From the NCBI GenBank assembly GCA_958295665.1, contig OY282559.1, forward strand, positions 133,961,241 through 134,025,240: DNA of 64,000 bases, in the 5' to 3' direction. The position numbers were made by a program, and so were the translations under genes. The stretch comes from Tipula vernalis (lineage: Eukaryota; Arthropoda; Insecta; Diptera; Tipulidae). The notes beneath the pieces were generated by a model that was not told where the DNA came from, made no database searches, and saw only the letters and a list, made by a program, of their open reading frames with translations. Positions 21,889 through 33,559 of this stretch are shown here, piece by piece (position 1 is the first letter of the stretch; each line of letters starts with the position of its first letter).

Positions 21889-22639
21889 TCATATTTTAAT
21901 GCACATATTTAAGTCAGGCTGTGAATACTTTTTCTCCGTATGACGAGGAGTGTAATGACTTTCATAATGCGGAAAGCTATTGATATGCTCCAGTACCTTG
22001 TTTCGTTTATTTTCAGATATTTTATTTGGTGCGACTTTTTGTCCGCGTTTGTCACTTGAAATTATTATGTCACCACTCGTAATTTTTTTCTTAATTATTG
22101 TTTTAAAAAATGGTTCTGTTTCGCCAAATATACCAAGAAAACATTTTTGACATACCTGAATACGAGCAGATTTCACCTCGACAAAGTAATTATACGAATG
22201 AATTCGATTTCTCTGTACATGTAAGGTTTTAATTTTTCAGTTTTTTTTTGGTAAAATTAGAATCACACCGGAGAGAAATGGTTGGCGTAGATTGTAGCTA
22301 CCTAAATTCCAATATTCGTTAAATATTATCTGTTGGTCATTGCACGTTACTTTTTCGGAACATTTTTTTTTACATTTTGTAGCTAATGGCTTAACCCTTC
22401 TACGCAAAACAAGTTTTCCTGTTTGGGTATAATATTCCTGTCCTAAATTTCGCTTCTTGGTTATGATTCGTCTATTGCTCTTTTGTGGTGAAGTTTGTTC
22501 CAAATTTGCCTCTATAGCAATTAAGATAACACTCTAAACTTTGCTCATGTTCTTTTAGTTGAGCTAATTCGTCATTTTCAAAACCGGCAATATAAGATGG
22601 TTCTGATTCAAAAGTTCCCAATTTCGATTTTACGCTCAT
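21889..22639 (-). pseudogene. Transposon-type gene, N-terminal part (DUF7869-like family)
   Basis: A minus-strand ATG at 22639 opens MSVKSKLGTFESEPSYIAGF. A frameshift near 22500 leads to RNLGQEYYTQTGKLVLRRRV, with cysteines in KCKKKCSEKVTC. A further shift leads to QVCQKCFLGIFGETEPFF and EHINSFPHYESHYTPRHTEK. These blocks recur in a multi-copy insect protein family that I associate with DUF7869 and regard as transposon-derived. The name is from memory. The C-terminal half continues at 19440-18687 after an insertion of about 2.4 kb that includes a maT element. Confidence 0.55.
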
Positions 22640-22689
22640 AACAGCTGGCTATTTACTAGGTCATGTGGACGATCAGCCACCTCGCACTG

Positions 22690-23880
22690 CGACCTAAAAG
22701 ATCTATTGTGCTGGACCCTGCTTAATTATCCGTCCAGTCAATATTCAAGTTCTTAATGAACTTGATAATACTGCCAGCCGGTACGTGATACATACTATCT
22801 GGGCTTATTGCTCTCCCTCCTAGATGTTTACTACAGCATGTAGTTCTGCTAGAAAGATGGTAGCATTAGAACCCAAGGACTTCGAACGGGATGTCCTACT
22901 CCCATATATTCCTACCCCTGCCTCGTCTTCCGTTTGATTTAACTCTTACGAGTCGCTGGGAATTGCAAATCGCCTGTAGGCTAGGTCCTTGAGTGATTCA
23001 TCCACTACCAGATCTGAAAGTGCCCGATTTATAGCTCCTGAAAGCACACTGTTAAAGGCCCCCTCAATATCCAAGAAGGTTACCATTGCGTAGTCTCTAT
23101 ATTCGAAAGACTTCTTAATGAAATATTTATATAAGATAATGAAAAGCAGTCTCTACAGGTTGTCCGCGTCCTTCTTGTACGCCTTGAGTGTGACTGCACT
23201 GAAACCATAGTTGAGTAAACCATTGGTTTTTTCCAGTAGAGTCAGTGACTCCTTGTTTAAGATGATAACAGCTCACTTATAGTCAGCCTTTGTCTCCTCG
23301 AGCTAGGCAACTTTCCAGTTGTGCGTTGGCAGCTCCGGGTTGTCAATCAGCAACAACTGGAGTATCACCTTCGGATCACTAGGCTCCGAAGGGATGTACA
23401 CCCTAGCTCTTGGTCTGCAGGGGATCTCCTCCCTATCAATCACAACAAGCCCTCCATTGCCTTCTTATAAAGCAGCAGGAACCTCTGATCTGCACAGGCA
23501 GTCAGGTTTACCAGATTCCTGTGCCAGCCCCCATCCCGAAAAGTCGGAGCAGGTCCTAAATTTTCCGAAAGGACTTTCAGGTAGGTGGTGGCTAAGGACC
23601 CTTCCAACTTCTTCCAATTCGCGGGCATGATACTACCGTCCTCTTGGGATTTGTCAATAACTGCCACAACCAGCTGATCCTTGAGGACCTCGTTAAAAGG
23701 CCTCATAGTGGTAGCATGGCGTTTTGTTTTGTTTGCGATCTTAGGACTTTCCTCCTTAGTCTGGGAAGGCCCTTCATCCGACTTTTTCTTGGTGATTTTT
23801 TTTTGGCCACGCAAGCGTGGCTTTGTCTTTATCCGTTCTGTCTTCTGGCGAGATGTTATTAATATAATCCAGGGCCCTCC
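22690..23880 (-). mobile_element. LOA/I-like LINE fragment: ORF1 (DUF4780-like) fused to RT and RNase H remnants
   Basis: At 23150-23814 the minus strand encodes an ORF1-type protein: a basic N-terminus, then LVVAVIDKSQEDGSIMPANW, NLVNLTACADQRFLLLYKKA, ELPTHNWKVA and SLTLLEKTNGLLNYGFSAVT. I recognise this as the DUF4780-type domain of insect LINE ORF1s. Below 23110 a reverse transcriptase piece reads YAMVTFLDIEGAFNSVLSGA. At about 22830-22945, AGVGIYGSRTSRSKSLGSNA and TIFLAELHAV give an RNase H domain, found in LOA- and I-type LINEs. A large deletion joins the parts. Confidence 0.7.
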
Positions 23881-23899
23881 AGGCCATCCTCCTAGTATT

Positions 23900-24660
23900 A
23901 TAGGTTGGTTTTGAGGAACCAGCTTTTTCGTGCTTGGGTTTCGCTGTTTATTTGTATACTCAAATTTGATGACCCGAGTGGAGGGACCAGCTTGAGCTTA
24001 TATCCTGTTGTTTATTTGTAGACTTAGAGAGTTGTCCACATTTTCCGGATATTTTAGAGAGCCGGACTCTTTTATTTATTGATTATTTTTATAATCCGTG
24101 ATTGGTTCCACGAGTAGCGGAGAAAGAAGTGCCCATCTGTGCAGAGTACATCCGCAGTACACAAATAAGGCTACTTAATCCGGAGGCCGCTAAGTATCCG
24201 GATCCACCATTAGCGACTGAGCTAGTTTTGGGGGGCTGGGCCCCCAGTCTGGTCGATTATCGGATTTGTTTAAAGTTGACTCCTTTAGCGCTGTGTTTTA
24301 GCCTAGATGCCAAAGAATCAGCAATCTAGTTACCAGCGATCACCGCGTGGAGGTAACACGAGCACTTGTGGAAGTGGCAAGTTACGAAGATGGCCACAAG
24401 TGCCAACTTCAATCCTCCGAGCAACTTCACACCTGACCACTGTACAAAGGAATACATTAATGTAGAATTTTATAAACCTTCAGAAATCCAAAATAAAGCA
24501 AAATAGAAAATGGAGGGTATTCTAGACGTTATGACCGACTCATTGCTATTATATTCATATTCCGAAAATAAGTCAAAATAAATATTTAGAAAAAATGGAG
24601 GGGTAAGCCAAAACGCGAAAATTAATTTTGTGTCGTGTGTCAATCGTTGAACAGGCAACA
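23900..24660. other. GC-richer stretch, probably LINE 5' regions
   Basis: No recognised protein. It is less AT-rich than its neighbours and lies upstream of the minus-strand LOA-like ORF1 and upstream of the plus-strand Jockey-type LINE. It could therefore contain untranslated leader from either. The frame at 24102-24329 has no family motif. Confidence 0.35.
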
Positions 24661-24885
24661 CGTGTTTTGTCTTGCCCGTTCAAATTTAGTTACATTAATT
24701 AATTTTTTAAATAATTTAAATAATAAAATATTTAATCTTGTGTATAAATGGTGATAAATTAAAAAAAAGAAAGAAAATAATAACAAGAAATAGTTTTAGT
24801 ACATTAGGATTTATATTCGAATGGTTTCATGTTCAACGGGAAAATTCAATAAAAATCCATAAAGTCTTGGTAAATTTGTAATTAT

Positions 24886-25953
24886 TAAAAAACATTATGA
24901 GGTGGTTTTAGACGGAATTGAAAAAATTGATGAGTCTGTAAGAATAATGGATAAGAAACTTGATGATAATAATGTGGTTGTAAATAAAAATTTAAGTGAT
25001 ACAATAATGAAACTTGATGAAGGAGTAACGGAGCGGATAATAAAATACATTAATAGCAATAAGCGGTCATAAGTAATATGATAGGAAATAAAATAGATGA
25101 TTGTGTAAAACAGTTAAATGATGTAGTCAAAGGTCATGCAATGCCGTATGCTGAAAATCCCGTGGGAAAAAATACAGCTAAAGTGTCATTTGCGGATATT
25201 TTAAAATTACCAGTATATATTACACCAAAAGAAAATTTAAAAAACCAAGTTAGTGCAGTGACAAAAGAAGAGGTAAAAAAAGCGATACAGCCTGCAAACT
25301 TATCGGTGGAAATCAATAATATACGAGAATTATGTAATAATGATGGTGTAATTATAAACTGTTTGAATAAGGACTCTGTGAACAAAATGCAGGCGGAACT
25401 AGAGGAAAAAATTGGAAATGATTATGTTATAAACGCGCCCAAGTTAAAATATCCGAATATCCTGATAGTAGGTATGAGTGACAATATAACCAAGGATAGT
25501 GTTGTTAAGGCAATAAAGGCACAAAACAATTTTTCTTTTACTTAATTGCAGTGCCATAAAGTGTACGAATCGTTCAAAAAAAAGGGGTCATATAATGCAT
25601 GTATAGAAGTAGATGGTGAAGCATATAAAATTATCATGAGCCTTGGTAAATTAAATATAGAGTGGGATAGGTGTGTGGTTTATGAACATAGTAGGGTCCT
25701 GAGATCTTTGAAGTGTCTAGGTTACAATCATAATGCTAAAAACTGTAAAGCGGGAGCCTGTTGCTACAAGTGTGGTGAAAATGATCATATTGCTTCTCAG
25801 TGTAAATTAGACGTTACCGTGTGTTTGAATTGTAAAAGAGCAAAAACCAATTTAGGTTTAACGGATATTGATATTCGTCACGAAACCAAAAGTGTTTCAT
25901 GTCCAATTTATTTAAGAAAACTAAAACAATTAAAAAATAGAACAATCTATTAG
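24886..25953 (+). pseudogene. Jockey-type LINE ORF1 (gag-like RNA-binding protein)
   Basis: The N-terminal part (frame ending at 25072) reads VVLDGIEKIDESVRIMDKKL and looks like a coiled coil. A one-base frameshift moves to the frame at 25078-25542, with NKDSVNKMQAELEEKIGNDY and KYPNILIVGMSDNITKDSVV, the RRM-like gag region. A TAA at 25543 interrupts it in frame. Then 25546-25953 has CLGYNHNAKNC, CYKCGENDHIASQC and a CLNC start, three zinc knuckles as in Jockey-group ORF1s. The protein would coat LINE RNA. Confidence 0.8.
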
Positions 25954-28751
25954 CAACTAAAGAAATATTCAGTATTGTATCTAAATATACAAGGTTTGAC
26001 TAATAATTTCAGTGAACTTGAAGCTTTAATTATTAATCAGAACTTTGAAATAATATGCGTTAGTGAACCCCTTCTAACAGACATCGACAGTGATGATCTG
26101 GTAAAAATAGACAATTATAAATTAGTGAGAGCTGATTCCTCATCAAGACATACGGGTGGCGTTTGTATATATACGTAAAGGAGTATTGGAAGGTTGAAGT
26201 GATCCAAAAATATATCTTAAATTTAGACTTTTGGTGGCTAGCAGTTACACTAAAATGCTTTAATTCAGTGCTGTTCCTGGTGGTATTTTACAGAGCGCCA
26301 AGATATTTAAATAAGAATGCAGAATTCTTGCACAATCTTAATAGTTATATGAGTGAAATTGCTGATAATTATAGTAAAATATGTATTTGTGGAGATATGA
26401 ATGTTAATTGGAAAACAAATGAAATTGATGAAAAAGCCATTAAGGAAATAATTCAAGATTGTGGACTAAAGCAGATCGTCAAAGATTATACAAGAATTTG
26501 GAAGACATCAAGATCAATAATTGATTATGTGATTGTAAATGTTAATCGTAATATGAGGTGTGAGATTAAAAAAGCCTTTAAAATTAGTGATCATGAAACT
26601 ATAGAAATAATAATAAATAATGGTAGTGATTTAAGTAATAATAATAGCAATAACAGTAACAATTTTAAGATTTTAAAATATGATATAAATAAATTTTGTA
26701 GTGCATTATGTAAGAACGATATCATGACAATATATTATAAGGATTGTAATTTTAAGGCGGAAAAGTTTAGTAATAATTTGCATGATGTTGTTGAACAATT
26801 CATAGTGAATACAACTTTTACAAATCAAATGTGTCCATGGTATACAGAGGAACTAAGAACACAGAAACAAAATAAAATTAGGTTGTATGAAATAGCGTGC
26901 GCTGTGGGTTCTGATGATGATTGGAATAATTATAGATTAAGTAGAAATTTATATAAAAATAAACTAGATTATGCAAAAAGACATTATATTAAAAACAAAA
27001 TTAAGAATTCAAATGATCAAAAGCAAATGTGGAAAAATTTAAAAACTCTGGTTTTGAAGAAATCTCATAGTAGTATTAGAGAGGTAATATTTGAGAATAA
27101 TTTAACAAGTGATGAATTAGCAATAGCTGAGAATTTTAATGAATATTTTGTTAGTAGTATTAACTCTATAAATGCGAATATTTCATATGTACCTTATATA
27201 AATCAAATTGAAAGACGAGAAAATCGTTTTGTTTTTAAACAGATAAGCTGCGGTGAATTGTTAAATATTATAGTGTTAATGAACAACAAGAAAGACATTA
27301 ACTTTGTGAGTAGAAATATGATTAGAGATAGTTTTGACTTAATAGGCGGAAATTTGCAATCGATTATAAACAATTCTTTGGTGACTGGAGTATTCCCAAA
27401 TATATGGAAGCAATCGACAGTGGTTCCTATAGAAAAAGTATCTAATACAATTAAATGTGAGGAATTTCGGCCAATTAACATGATATTAACTGAAGCTAAA
27501 GTTCTTGAAATGACAGTTTATACGCAATTCAGACAATTTTTGGAGGATAACCAGATAATATATGATTTTCAATCTGGTTTTCGGCATAACCACAGCTGTG
27601 AAACTCTATTGAATATGGTGGTAGCAAATTGGAAAGAAGCTGTGCATGATAAAAAAATTGTGGTAGCAGTCTTTTTGGATTTTAAAAGAGCATTTGAAAC
27701 AATTGATAGGGGCATTCTTCTTTTAAAACTGAGAGAGTTGGGGATTGAAAATATAGAACTTCAATGGTTTCAGTCATATTTAAATGGAAGAACGCAGAGA
27801 ACAAAAATAAATGAAGTAGTGTCCACTCCGATAGATGTTTCAATAGGAGTACCTCAGGGAACAATATTAGGTGTTGTGTTGTTTTTGTTGTACATAAATG
27901 ACATTCACAAATCAGTTGAATGGTCTACTATCTTCCTTTTTGCGGATGATGCGCTTTTATATGTAGTGGAAAAAACCGTTCAGGAGGCTACAATAAAAAT
28001 CAACAAGGATTTGGAAAAAATAGATGTATGGTGTAAGATGAATAAAATGAAATTAAATATAGCGAAGACGAAATGCATGTTTATCAATAGTAATGAAGAT
28101 AGTGTTATACATATAAATAATCAAGTCATTGAAACAGTTAATGAAATAAAATATTTAGGTATAATTATCGATGATAAATTTAGCTTTAAAAATAATTTGG
28201 ACTACGTTTGTAAAAAAATAGCAAAAAAAATTCATTTTCTTTATAATATTCGTAAAAATATTTCAATGAATACTGCAATTAATATATATAATGTTATAAT
28301 TAAACCACATTTTGAATATTGTAGTTCAATTTTATTTATGTGTAATATAGAAATGATGAATAGACTACAGAAATTACAAAATAAGGGAATGCGGTGTATC
28401 CTTAAAGTAAATAAATATACGTCAATCAATTTGATGCTGCAAACTCTAAATTGGTTAAGTGTTGAACAAAGAATAAAAATGAATATATTAATCTTCATTT
28501 TTAAGATGAAGCAAAAGATATTACCTAAATATTTGTATGATAAGTTAGTTTTTGGTAGTGATGTTCATGATTATGGGCTAAGGAACAGATATGATTTTAG
28601 AATAAAAAAGTATAACAATGAAAAAACCAAAAACATGATATTTTGTAATGGTTTCTCACTATTTAATAAGCTACCAAGTAACTTAAAAAATGAAACTAGT
28701 TTAAAAGTATTTAAGAGGAGTTTAATTGATTATTGTAAAGAAAAGTTTTAA
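25954..28751 (+). pseudogene. Jockey/CR1-type LINE ORF2: endonuclease and reverse transcriptase
   Basis: It follows the ORF1 stop immediately, with no ATG visible at the start, so the initiator is lost or reinitiation is used. The endonuclease begins YLNIQGLTNNFSELEALI and EIICVSEPLL. After a frameshift near 26170 the long 862-codon frame has CICGDMNVNW and SIIDYVIVN (catalytic region) and KISDHETIEI. The reverse transcriptase follows with FQSGFRHNHSCETLLNMVV, VAVFLDFKRAFETIDRG, GVPQGTILGVVLFLLYINDI and FLFADDALLYV (FADD active site, about residue 594). The C-terminal LQKLQNKGMRCILKVNKYTS and LKVFKRSLIDY are typical of insect Jockey/CR1 LINEs. Confidence 0.88.
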
Positions 28752-28830
28752 ATTATGTATTTGTAATTAGGGAAAAAATGTAAAATTTAATAGTATTTGT
28801 TATATACTAAATTAAGCTTATAAATAAAAA

Positions 28831-30660
28831 AATAATAATATTTGTAATATAAACTAGTACCTCGGGCGATGATTTATACCCTTACAAGGTCGTGTCTTTT
28901 TCTTTCAACTGTTTTAAAAAAAAAATTATCTTGTTTCGTGAAATACTCGTAAAGTGATTCCATATCACTTTTACAGAGAGTGTAATAAATTCCAATACAA
29001 AAAAATTTAATTTTCCAATTAATAATAAATCAATACCGGTTTATTAACATCTCAACTTGTTACAAAACGCAATCTAATCGCGTAAAGTGTTTTTTTTTTG
29101 CTGCGACCGCCATTAATTACAAACATTTTTTTTTTTTTACAAAAACTGTCAAATTTCACTTTCGCAATTTTTCAAGAATTTTACACATTTTCGCTTGTCC
29201 ATCTCACCATCTTAAAAATTTTTGTTGTTTTATTGTATCGTTGTTCTCAGTTTTCTTTTCAATATTTTTAATCTTTTCGTTGTGCCGCGCATTACATTCA
29301 CACAAAAAACAGCATTAACGGCATTAACTTGTCTTTTATGATAAGGTGGAAAATTTATTACCACGCGTATTTATTTATTTTATACATTAAATACGTTAAA
29401 ATATATGAATCGTTATTAAGATTTAGATCGAAATAATAAATATTATTGTGTCTGTACATATGTACATACATATATAGAAAGAGTATGCTGCTTTCACTTA
29501 TGTAAAGTATATATGGGTTTATGTTGTGTGTGAGGCTATTAAGTGGTGTGTGCGTATGTGTGAAATTCTATTTAGATTTTCGGCCGGTGTGTAAATCTAA
29601 TTCCATTAAATCTTAAAAAAAAAAAAAAAATTTGTAATGGTTTGTTAAACATTTGTTGTTCGTCGAATCGCAAATTTGCTAACCACCGTGACGATATATT
29701 TTGATCTGGTTGTGCCTACATTTTATGTGTTTGTTATTATAAAACGGGTATGATAAATCGTTATGTTTTCAAAACAAAATTTTGTCTTTAATTAAAAGAA
29801 AGTTTTCAAGCACACAAATAACCCTTTTATCATTATTTATTATCAAATATTAAATTTTCATATTGTTATAAAAAAGAAGAGAAAATCCGGGTCCAGTAAT
29901 TTTGTTACTTTTATAAAGTTCACATAATTTAAAGTTTATGGAAATTAAAGTAAAAGTTTTTCAATGTTTTGCTTTTTTCCGTGCGTGCCACGCGTGGAAT
30001 ATCAGATGGAATGAAAATTTTTTATCAGTCTGTAATTGAGTGAGACTGGCCAAAAAAAATGACGTTTCTAATGTCAATATTTACATATACTGTGTAGTAT
30101 ACACTGTGATGACCGACAACAACAAAAAAATCAAAACACATTAGACGATAACTTTCTTTGTGGGTTATGGATTTTCGGTGGCAATGAAAGTTTTTATTTT
30201 TATTACCTTCATCATCCGATCGATTATTTATTTGAGATGCATTCTATTGATTGAGGTTTTATGAATTTTTTATTTAAATTGTTTGTGTATGTGTGGTACT
30301 TTAAATTTTCACACTTTTTAAAAAAGAAGTGAATGCGAATAATTACATTGTGCCATCCGGATGCACAACAAAAATTTGGAGTCATGTTAAAAGGTTTTAG
30401 ATTTTTTTATTTTTTATTTTATACTGGATTAATCATAAATTAATGTAAAATTATGGATTTTATATTATTTGGATAATAAATCAATCTAGGGAGAATGTAT
30501 GCGGGGTTACTCACTGGATTTGAATTAAGCGCATAATTTAGTTGGTCTTTAAACAACTATATTTCCAGTATAATTACCGCACCTCATCGTTCTAGATTAT
30601 GTTCGTAATACTCCTTGATACGTTTCAAAATGTTTTTAAAAAAAACTCATCCCTCTCTTG
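28831..30660. other. AT-rich stretch without a supported gene
   Basis: Contains many poly-A and poly-T runs and a TGTACATATGTACATACATA-like purine/pyrimidine run near 29455. No coding frame of note. Its texture resembles insect untranslated or intronic sequence. Confidence 0.45.
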
Positions 30661-30729
30661 TACCCTGTCATTTGTCATATTAGCGCACTATGAATTTGGA
30701 TTTAAGCCTTGTTAGACTAAGCCACTATG

Positions 30730-31850
30730 CCGTGTCTTCATCGGCACAATTGACCGTGAGCCAACCGTTTCTGGTGTGACACCCCAGGAAATTTGGGCTA
30801 ACACCATTTAACGGCAGAATCTGGGCAATGCCCAGTTTTATTTCAGGGAAGCCTTGGTCGGTAATCTCCAGCCTTCACTACATTGCTATACGTTGTGGCT
30901 GTTTCGGCCCTGTTTTCGGGGCAACTTTCCTTATTGTCGCACTCAGTTGCAGCTTTTGGGGCGGCTTCCAATGCCTTGGGTGAAGGACTAAAAACTTTCC
31001 CCCTTTTTACCGCGATGACTTTGGGAGTAAAGTCGTCATCTGACCTATTCCTCTTATTTGTTTGGACAATTATGTCCCTGATTTTCTCCTTACATTGCTG
31101 CAAGGCAGCGTCGCGGGGGACCCCTGACCGAATTAGATTTGACGGACGTCTCCTCGCGGCCCCACCCCACTGAGGCGTGTTCTCCTTCTTGCTGTCTCCT
31201 CGAGCTCCAATTCCTCCAGGTCGTTATTTATTTCGGCCGTTGTCTGCGTGGATTGGGTATCCATTTCAGGCAATAGAGTGCCATGTCTGTGAGAGCCCAC
31301 CACTACGTCCATGCATTGCCCACCACTAAGTCCTTGACATCTTCTGAGATTGGTGTGTTTAAAGGAGCACCGCCCATACGATATTGATTTGCTTGTGTAA
31401 TAAAAGGTCCACCACGACAGCGCCTCTTGCCGTGGTAAGGCTGATTGAAACCGAAGGTTGCCTGGTATCCGGAGTTCCGTGCTAGCGACCAACTAACCCA
31501 TGATCATTCATCGCTCGGCGCACGTGTCTCACCTTAGATTTGTTTTTTTTCCCAAGGTTTATACCATCCTTTAGCGCAGTACTTTAGCCTGTTGTTCGAT
31601 AAACAAGCCAACAGTTTCCGTAGGTCACCACCAGGAGGCAGTACGTACACTTGCGAATCACGCTCAGGATACCCCCCGCGCAGATCGTGGGCCAACAGGC
31701 AGGACTGCCTAAAACATGACCAGAACAGCCTACTGGAGCTCATGAAAGGAAGATTACGGAGCTGGTATTATTACACTGCTTTGTTCTCCCCTTCCAGAAG
31801 ACCCCAGGCCTCCACCTCTCTCCTATACTTGTGAGACAGCAATATTCAAA
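30730..31850 (-). mobile_element. LINE 5' fragment with ORF1 remnant
   Basis: Minus-strand pieces read DTQSTQTTAEINNDLEELEL (31133-31492) and then, after a frameshift, QQCKEKIRDIIVQTNKRNRS with VFSPSPKALEAAPKAA (30843-31103). Higher up, 31534-31743 holds CLLAHDLRGGYPERDSQ, possibly leader. The Ser/Pro/Ala-rich, highly charged character and higher GC are typical of the N-terminal part of R1/LOA-type ORF1. No zinc knuckle or reverse transcriptase is attached. The clade is uncertain. Confidence 0.45.
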
Positions 31851-31869
31851 AATTCGGGTGACTGTAACT

Positions 31870-32032
31870 GATCATTTGTGGTATTAGCGGGCTATCAATT
31901 TAGATTAAGGTCGTATTAGAGAAACAAAAGACTCACCTAATTTCACCCTGACCCTACATAAAATACGGATATGAACCACATATGGATTTAATCGAAATAC
32001 GTAACCCGCTAACATGACAAATATTAGGATGC
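31870..32032. repeat. Inverted-repeat unit with a third copy at 30668
   Basis: ATTAGCGGGCTATCAATTTA near 31885 matches the complement of 31985-32020 (GTTAGCGGGTTACGTATTTC). A third, plus-oriented relative (ATTAGCGCACTATGAATTTG) begins near 30680. The pair at 31870-32032 looks like a small fold-back MITE. The third copy lies just beyond the LINE fragment, which suggests that LINE inserted next to or into a related element. Confidence 0.5.
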
Positions 32033-32094
32033 AGTAACCTAATTTGGCCATTTCATATGCAACATTATGATCAAAAAGTAGATCAAATTTTTTT

Positions 32095-32250
32095 TTATCC
32101 TTCTTCAAAGTAATCCTCTTCGGATAGAATACACTTATGCCAACGCTTTTTCCAATCTTCAAAACAATTGTTAGAGTCGATTTCCGGAATGGCTTTTAAA
32201 ACCTACTTCTATTTGGCTTGTATCTCTCCAATCGAGTCAAAACGATGTCC
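32095..32250 (-). pseudogene. Mariner transposase C-terminal scrap
   Basis: The minus strand reads GHRFDSIGEIQAK, two stops, then VLKAIPEIDSNNCFEDWKKR and WHKCILSEEDYFE before a stop. This is the C-terminal tail of an insect mariner (DD34D) transposase. The catalytic domain is absent. It belongs to a different family from the DD41D fragment that follows, although both lie in the same orientation. Confidence 0.75.
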
Positions 32251-32325
32251 GGTTTTTAAGTTTCCAGGGGATAGCTAGAAGTCGGATGAATTTTTGGCTA
32301 AATAGTATACATATGATAGGGTTAT

Positions 32326-32905
32326 TTATAAGAATAACACATCGGGCAATTGGCCTCCACGGCTTTGCTGGCACATACGCACTCTTTTGTCGAAATTTTC
32401 CATGACCATTTTGCATAAATGTAGCTGAATTTCGTTGGTGCAGCGTTTAATTTCCTCATGTAATACACGGGTGGTTGTGGGCTTTTTGACATAGACCTTT
32501 GACTTCAAAAAACCCCATAAAAAGAAATCTAATGATATCAAATTACACGATCTAGGGGGCCAATTCTGATCACCGAAACGAGAGAGTACACGACCAGGAA
32601 ATGTCTCATGCAGTAATTGAATTATTTCACGGGCTGTATGGCATGTGGCACCGTCTTGTTGAATCCACATATTGGTAACATCAATATCATCCAATTTCGG
32701 CAGAAAGAACTGTGTTATCATGTCGCAATATCGAGCACCAGTAACAGTCACTGTTTGACTAGCCTCATTTTCAAAAAAGTATGGTCCAATGATGCATCCA
32801 GCCCATAATCCGCACCAAACAGTGATACGATGTGGATGAATTTGTTAAAGTTAATTGAACAAAGCCATCAAGGTGAAAATGTGCTTCATCGCTTGCTGAT
32901 CAGCC
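32326..32905 (-). pseudogene. DD41D (rosa-like) Tc1/mariner transposase fragment
   Basis: From 32905 down, SDEAHFHLDGFV carries the first catalytic Asp. A shifted frame gives PHRITVWCGLWAGCIIGPYF. The 32326-32751 frame holds MWIQQDGATCHTAREIIQLL with the second Asp and WPPRSCNLISLDFFLWGFL with the third. I count 41 residues between the second and third, matching DD41D elements such as rosa of fruit flies. The C-terminal GGQLPDVLFL ends at a normal-looking stop. The N-terminal DNA-binding half is missing, replaced by BEL/Pao sequence, and no terminal repeats were found. Confidence 0.85.
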
Positions 32906-33480
32906 TTCCAAGGGTATGCAAATAATCTTTAGAAATCTTTTCCAAAAATGTTCAACAAATACTTTCATCTCTTGCCAGTATTAGTAACTGGAAGAAATGT
33001 TAATAACGGTTCTACTATTGGTGTTATAGGATCTCCTGTGAGGAAATGACCTACCGTAAGAGGTTCATTTCGATCAGGTTATAGAGCGGTCAAAGGACGG
33101 GAATTTATTATGCCCTCGATCTGAACGAGAAGAGTTCTTAATTGCTCATAAAACAAAATTTGATTTTGTGTGACACATTTGATTTAATTTAAGTTTAGCT
33201 TTGAAGCCTGTGATACATTTTCTAATAACACATTTTACTGAATATTTTACGTTTATTGGCCAGTATTTTTTACGAATAGCGGACAATGTAGTTTATAGTC
33301 TACCATGCAATGTCTTACAGTGATACTGTCGCATAATGTGTGTTGTCAAATGATTCTCAGGAGGTACAATTTGGTGTTTTGGATCAAACTGAAATCATCT
33401 GTTTTCAAACCGACCATCAACTCTTAGAATTCCTGCGGAACCCATGATTGTTGTTTAAATTCATTAATTTCGAATCATTT
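32905..33480 (-). pseudogene. BEL/Pao pol fragment (integrase zinc-binding region and C-terminal domain)
   Basis: From 33480 down: GILRVDGRFENR, then HQIVPPENHLTTHIMRQYHC and KTLHG, then KYWPIN and CITGFKAKLKLN. This is the integrase zinc-binding region of BEL/Pao elements. Much of the catalytic core is missing. At 32905-33060, LTVGHFLTGDPITPIVEPLL and a YWQEMKVFVEHFWKRFLK frame give the C-terminal DUF5641-type region. Several frameshifts are present. The fragment is bordered by the DD41D piece below and Helitron sequence above. Confidence 0.75.
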
Positions 33481-33559
33481 GGCACATCTTAGATTGAACA
33501 TTACAAATAATATAAACTAATTAACTTTGGCTTGGCAAGGTTACAATTGTTAGTAAATC

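Larger units (their letters stand above)
24886..28830 (+). mobile_element. Jockey/CR1-type LINE, nearly complete
   Basis: ORF1 (24886-25953) has a charged N-terminal helix and zinc knuckles. ORF2 (25954-28751) has an endonuclease and a reverse transcriptase with no RNase H. Total lesions seen: one frameshift at about 25072, one in-frame stop at 25543-25545, and one frameshift at about 26170. The rest is open for over 860 codons. The body is extremely AT-rich. After the ORF2 stop comes a short AT-rich tail with AATAAA-like words, and the 3' end is near 28830. It is a candidate recent insertion. The 5' end is not defined. Confidence 0.85.
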
